From Acanthacorydalis orientalis (Eukaryota > Arthropoda > Insecta > Megaloptera > Corydalidae), in the NCBI GenBank assembly GCA_034766995.1, contig CM068316.1, positions 22,700,590-22,764,589 of the forward strand: a stretch of DNA of 64,000 bases, given 5' to 3'. Both the position numbers and the translations under genes were made by a program. Positions 59,180-64,000 of this stretch are shown here, in pieces. The notes beneath the pieces were generated by a model. The model was not told where the DNA came from, searched no databases, and saw only the letters and a list, made by a program, of their open reading frames with translations. Numbering within the stretch: the first letter of the stretch is position 1; every line of letters begins with the position of its first letter.

Positions 59180-59301
59180 TAAATAGAGAAAGATAAGTTC
59201 TTAATTTGAAAAATAAGTTTCTTCTCTTTCTCAAAATCGATTAGAAGATTCTAGAATAGTTGATAAAATGGTATGAGAATTAAAAAAAAAAACAATCAAC
59301 G

Positions 59302-59429
59302 CTACGATGATAAAATAAAACGACAAGAATTGTTATGGTTTCCAAGACCGTCATGCTCTTATCAGAAAATATCAAAGTCTGAAAGTTCCGACAGTAAATC
59401 CATTTTACGACATTTATCATCGTAGTCTC
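59302..59429. repeat. Perfect 13-base inverted repeat with ~100-base loop
   Basis: CTACGATGATAAA and TTTATCATCGTAG are exact complements. The intervening sequence is GC-richer than its surroundings and non-coding. Chance is possible, though 13 perfect bases containing CG are uncommon here. Confidence 0.5.
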
Positions 59430-59459
59430 ATGAAAATATCGTACCGACCGAATAGCAAA

Positions 59460-59770
59460 CTATAAAATATACCTTACACTCCCGCTGCAACGACAGTGTG
59501 CAAATAAGTGATGCATAAAATAGTGCTGCACACACTGAGAGCTGCCAGCCAATCCTAATATAAAATGCTCGTCAGAATATAGGTCAAATTTCGACCCACA
59601 AAATCTCACTCGACAGAGATATATTCGTTTTGGAGCGAAATGGAGAGATAGTGGGTGTCTCTAGATGACGTCGGGTGGTGGTCTATGGGGTATGGGGTAA
59701 TGCACCGATACGACATTCTAGAACAAACAACAGAGACAACACGAATAGTAGCATAGACACGGTGTTTCTT
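59460..59770. other. GC-elevated patch (candidate regulatory or exonic DNA)
   Basis: Contains CTCCCGCTGCAACGACAGTG, TCTAGATGACGTCGGGTGG and GGTGGTCTATGGGGTATGGG, all out of character with the surrounding AT-rich DNA. GATGACGTCG includes a CRE-like TGACGTC word. No transposon motif or long frame. Confidence 0.35.
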
Positions 59771-60102
59771 TTTGATTTGATTTTATATAGAATGGATTAG
59801 TAAGTCCAAAGTGCATTAATATTTCTACTTATTTCTAAATTAGATTAATAGATTTTTTTGATAAATTGTTATATTTTGTAATTCAATTTATTATTTTCTC
59901 ATATGTAAAATTTATTAATTATTTCAATGAATCGAAATTCAATTTTTACATGTCAATGTATTTAATCTTAAATTTTGATAAAAGTAATTGAGAAAAACTT
60001 AAATTCCAAATTGATATATTGAGAAATATATGTTATAACATAGATCAAGTAGATTTATGAAGAAGTTGAAATGGTAAATTCTTTAGTGATATGTTATTTG
60101 GG
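59771..60102. other. AT-rich DNA, nothing recognised
   Basis: No supported frame. Confidence 0.5.
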
Positions 60103-60146
60103 GATTAAGGGCTTGTCGACATCGAAGGTCATTAGCACCCAATTAA
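60103..60146 (+). repeat. SINE-like conserved module, copy 3
   Basis: TTAAGGGCTTGTCGACATCG followed by AAGGTCATTAGCACCC matches copies at 43922 (complement) and 57113. Confidence 0.5.
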
Positions 60147-60730
60147 ATTCATTAAAACAATTATTATTTATATTATGGAATTTATTTCAAATTTGAATTT
60201 AGGCGATTTCTTTTTAAAATACAATATAAATTGTTGATTCCATGACAGAATTAAAGCAAAAAGTAATGACAGAGTACAGAAAAAAGAGGAGTGACAATTT
60301 TTTATTGAAGCTAACATAATTAAGCAACAATTGCACTCTGACATTTCATTCTCATCTCATGATCACTGAAATATGATCTAGATTCGGATTTACTAGAATT
60401 AATAGTATCTTATACTTGTGTTACATTAAACTACGTTATCAGTACGTCATGATTTAAGATGTTACGATATACTCACATTATATACTAAGAACCAATCGAT
60501 GCCTACACTTTCATTTCTTGTTAAAGATATAAGTATTAGGAAGATAGTTTCTGATCGACCTTATCTGATAATTAAGTTTGGATTGTTTTTGATTAGCGAG
60601 TTAGAATGAGATACGTTGTAATTACTAAACTCGAAATGATTTAAGTATTCATTACGGATTAAATATTTGAAATTTTTTAGAAGATAGAAAAAAAACGAAA
60701 ACAGAGTATATTGAAAAATTTTGGTAGATA
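60147..60730. other. AT-rich DNA, nothing recognised
   Basis: No supported frame. Confidence 0.5.
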
Positions 60731-61992
60731 AATTTGATAGAAAAATAATTTCGAATAATTATGATCTTTAAATTCATATACATTTTTCTCAGCTAATAAT
60801 TAACTTTATTAATTGAAATAAGCACCATTAAAATCTAAACATTTTTGCCAATTAATTACAAGTTTATTTATTCCAATGCTGTAAAATTCTAGAGTTCTAG
60901 AGTTGATATAATCTCAAAATGCATTTTCACCAGCAGTTTGGTTGTTGAAGACTTTAACTTGTAAGAAGTAGTCGAAATGCGTAGACAAGTGATAATCTAT
61001 TGATGAGATGTCTGGTAAGTATGATGGATGAGTAAATATTCCATAACCCAATACATTCAACTTTTGGAGGCTCAATCGTGTGACGTGTGGTCGTGCATTG
61101 TCGTGCAGCAGGATTGGACCTTTTCGATTGACCAGTTCGAAAACCAGACGTCACAGTTCTTGATGCATTTTGTCGGTTTCTTGACAATAACTCATCTATA
61201 ATGGTTTCGATAGAATTCAAAAAAATGCATTGAATTATAAAGAGCATACCACTAAGCATATTTTTTTGCTGTAAATTTGGTTTCGCGAAATGCTTTGAGT
61301 CTCCATTTTAATCCAACTATTTTGTAGACCTCTTTCTCTTGTCGGAAAGGATCCACTTTTCGTTGCACATTACAATATGATCGAGAAATGGATCGTTTCT
61401 GTTCCGTAAAAGAAGCTCACACCAAAATTGATTTTCGTTCAGTTCGTGTGGCACCCATTTATCAAGGTTTTTTGATTTTTCTAGCTTTTTACATATTCCA
61501 GAACTGTTGTTTTATTAACGTCTAACTTTTGTGAAAGCTCTTGAATTGTTGTGCGTGGTTCTGATTCAACTAACGCCTTCAATTAGTTGTTATGAACTGA
61601 AGAAGGATATTCGTAACTTTCTTGATCCTCAAGGCTCTCGTCCTTATCATGAAAATTTTGGAACCACCATTGTACCGTGCATTATTTAATAGTACCCATA
61701 ACAAAAGCATCGTTTAGTTTATTAGTAATTTCTGCTGGTTTACCACTAGTTTGGAACTCGTACCAAAAATTGCTCTTAGTTACTTGTTTCCATCTTCATT
61801 GGGCTATTAAATTAAAATAAGCCCAATTGAAGCAAAATTAATACTAAAACAAAAATAGATATTACTAAAATAGATATCGAAAATTATACTTTAAAATTAT
61901 ATTAACCTAAACATGATGAAATGACACTTTCATTGAAAAAAATGAGGGTAGAATTCAGAAAAAAAACTGCAATTATTTTCCTATCAACTTAA
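60731..61992 (-). mobile_element. Full-length degenerate cecropia/Hsmar1-like mariner (copy F)
   Basis: TIRs AATTTGATAGAAAAATAATT and, in complement, TTAAGTTGATAGGAAAATAA, with TA on both sides; ~1.26 kb. The minus strand shows the helix-turn-helix region (61500-61790), a DRKRSTK-like first catalytic region (decayed), LVNRKGPILLHDNARPHVTR with the second Asp (about 61090-61130) and LPDISSIDYHLSTHFDYF with the third Asp. The ancestral domains remain nearly continuous, making it the best guide to what copies A, H, G, D and E once were. Frameshifts and stops prevent function. Confidence 0.9.
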
Positions 61993-61994
61993 TA

Positions 61995-63429
61995 CTACAG
62001 TCAACTTGCACTCTTCAGTGAACCTTTGATAAGTAGACGATATTGAAGAGTTGAAAACAGATATAAAATCTATCAATGTAAAAATAAATTTGATATTTGC
62101 CAGAAAGCTAATTTATTCTATTACTACATCTTCAAAATAAAAGAAATAAAGTTAGTCTTACTTTAAAATCTGTTTTAAGGCAGAAGTATTGTTTTCTTAG
62201 TTTAAAAATTTTATTTGGAATACATTTAAAGAATAAATTGTTTTATTTCATTAACATTAAACTGTTCACTCTCCTTATATCCTTCTGTTATTTTAGCTAC
62301 TGATTAAATTCCGTCATTTCAGTTAAAAGGTTTTCCCTAGAACAATATTTTTTTGAATATGAAATTATTAAATTTATTACTTTTGCTTCTTTAATGTTTA
62401 AACCATAAAAAATAGTTTCTAGATTTTGGCGACAATCAAATTCAATATTAAATATGACTAATCATATTAAATTATGATGTTACATCCGTCCTAATATTTA
62501 CATATTTTTAATTCATTGACTATGTTACTTCTTTGATATAAACATATTCTTCGACTATCATATTAACCGACTCTCGGTCCTCCTTAAAGAAACTGTATCA
62601 CTGCTATACCCGCGTTTTCGATAATCACTCATCTCCAAAGATTTTTTCCGACATTTTAAAAGTGTTAGAACAAGAAATTTTGTTTTTAACAACAAGATTA
62701 ATTCAAACTCGTTGCTCGGTAAATTTAGACATAGTAAAATTCACCGAATACACGAAACACTACAAAAACATCAGCTATTCACGAATGGATTAAATAAAAT
62801 AGTATAAATTATTCGCGTGACATTCATAATAGTAGACAGCAAAGACACTCATTAGCAAACTGTTGTTGTAAATTTGGCATTGATAAACTTTTGTTTATTT
62901 ATACTAATTTTATGAATTTATATCCTCAATATATAAGAATATATTTGTATATAGCCGTTATACTTGAAAAATTTGCTAAAAGATAAATAAATAACAACAA
63001 TAAAATAAAAAATAAGAGACAACATGTGGTAAATATCAAAAATTACAATGCAGTATGCTTAGAAAGAGGAAAACGCATATTGTTTTTAAGTCGATTGTTT
63101 CTATGTATTATTAAAAAAATAATTGTAAATAGACTGTTATAATTTCAAAAAAATTCAAAATCAACTGTTACTTGTTATTTTGTGTACTATTTCCTTTCAA
63201 TAAATTAGATTATTAAAAAAGAACATAAAAATTACCTCGACATAGACAAGAGAAATGACATTATAAACCAGAAGTACAGGTGACTGTTCTCTATGTTCAC
63301 TTTAATCGGTTTGTCGTCTTTCAAGGTATGTAATGTTAATGTGATGAAATTATTCATCTTATATTACGTTTGAAAGGTGACAGTTATAGCTATCATTTGA
63401 GCATCAGACGCATTTGTTTCAATTTGATT
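61995..63429. other. AT-rich DNA, nothing recognised
   Basis: Slightly more mixed composition at 62560-62860, but no supported frame, TIR or transposon motif. Confidence 0.5.
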
Positions 63430-64000
63430 TGTGTAAGAAAAATTTTTAAAAAATTGATAATGGAAAGATACACTTTCTTCACGTTATGTTGTACGTGATT
63501 CGGAAAGGAGTAACCGTTGGCGTGGTAATGAAAAATATTCGGGAGTTTGTTTAAACTATGCACCAACACTTCAAACTGTGAAGAAATGGTTTGCTAAATT
63601 TCGACTTGGAGATTTTAACCCCGAATATCAACCCTGCTTTGGACAGCCTGAGATTAACGAGTTACTGAGATTAATGATGTTGTGTGCGCTTTAGTTGACA
63701 ATAATTCACGAATTTCGACAAAAAAAGGTTGTCGAGACACTCAATGTGGACAGATCAAGTACATTTCGGCATTTAAAGAAGTTAGGGTTCATATTGAACG
63801 TCGATACGTAGATGCCGTATTCGTTGTTCGAAAAAAAACAATTTTATCGCATCACTTCGGGAGTTTCCTTGCTTGGACCCCTCAACAAAGAGCCTTTTTT
63901 GAATCGGTTGGTGGCTGGCGATGAGAAATGGATCTTTTACAACATCGTCCGACGCAGATGGACATGTAAACAAACGAAAGAAGTGGCAGAACCAGTCTCC
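63430..64000 (+). mobile_element. Mariner, 5' half, cut by the window end (copy W)
   Basis: Plus-strand frames: MERYTF start near 63461, YAPTLQTVKKWFAKFRLGDF (helix-turn-helix), CALVDNNSRISTKKG (open piece 63682-63924), a DRSSTFRHLKKLGF-like block in another frame, then PSTKSLFLNRLVAGDEKW and IFYNIVRRRWTCKQ with the first catalytic Asp near 63920. The rest lies beyond the window. Frameshifts mark it as degenerate. It is of yet another mariner type; the subfamily is unresolved. Confidence 0.82.

Overview
This 64 kb window is extremely AT-rich eukaryotic DNA with no recognisable host protein-coding gene, rRNA, tRNA or CRISPR array. Its coding content is almost all transposable-element debris: many mariner copies with DD34D transposases, a Tigger/pogo element, fragments of a non-LTR retrotransposon, several MITEs and about fifty (TA)n microsatellite tracts. 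Mariner diversity, deletion derivatives and long (TA)n tracts suggest an arthropod, most likely an insect. The species cannot be named from this sequence, and the window looks intergenic or deeply intronic.

Layout. 0-9 kb: (TA)n tracts, a GC-module repeat (1125-1860), a cecropia/Hsmar1-type mariner (3687-4987) and an irritans-like mariner between two (TA)n tracts (7087-8368). 10-17 kb: a full-length mariner with intact TA target duplications (10581-11854), a GC-richer patch (12190-12480), a mariner with Hsmar1-type ends (12749-13885), a deleted mariner just beyond it (13987-14804) and another full-length one (15718-16950). 18-26 kb: a dispersed repeat with a GC-rich end, a young mariner with an open catalytic ORF (19247-20168), a MITE with perfect terminal repeats (20943-21401) and two apparently chimeric transposons (21972-22375, 24532-25764). 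26-33 kb: GC-module repeat, reverse-transcriptase fragments on either side of a deleted mariner and a GC-rich island, and a large palindrome (32758-33231). 33-44 kb: more dispersed repeats, mariner remnants, a second GC-rich island (39000-39360) and a Tigger element (41391-43680) into which the second young mariner inserted (42458-43391). 44-64 kb: small MITEs, deleted mariners, a Tc1-like pseudogene, two HTH-only mariner derivatives, three more full-length mariners and a mariner cut by the window end.

The parts do not form a pathway; they record successive transposition. Three points stand out. First, three mariner families have amplified internally deleted forms: one keeps only the N-terminal DNA-binding region (50055-50625, 56294-56859 and both chimeras), one keeps only the catalytic domain as an open frame (19247-20168, 42458-43391), and one has lost the first catalytic block (28363-29244, 45763-46632). 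Second, two elements join one transposon's 5' end to another's 3' end at nearly the same place. Third, many mariners sit exactly in or against (TA)n tracts, linking the TA target site to microsatellite growth. All family assignments were made by reading translations and terminal repeats by eye.
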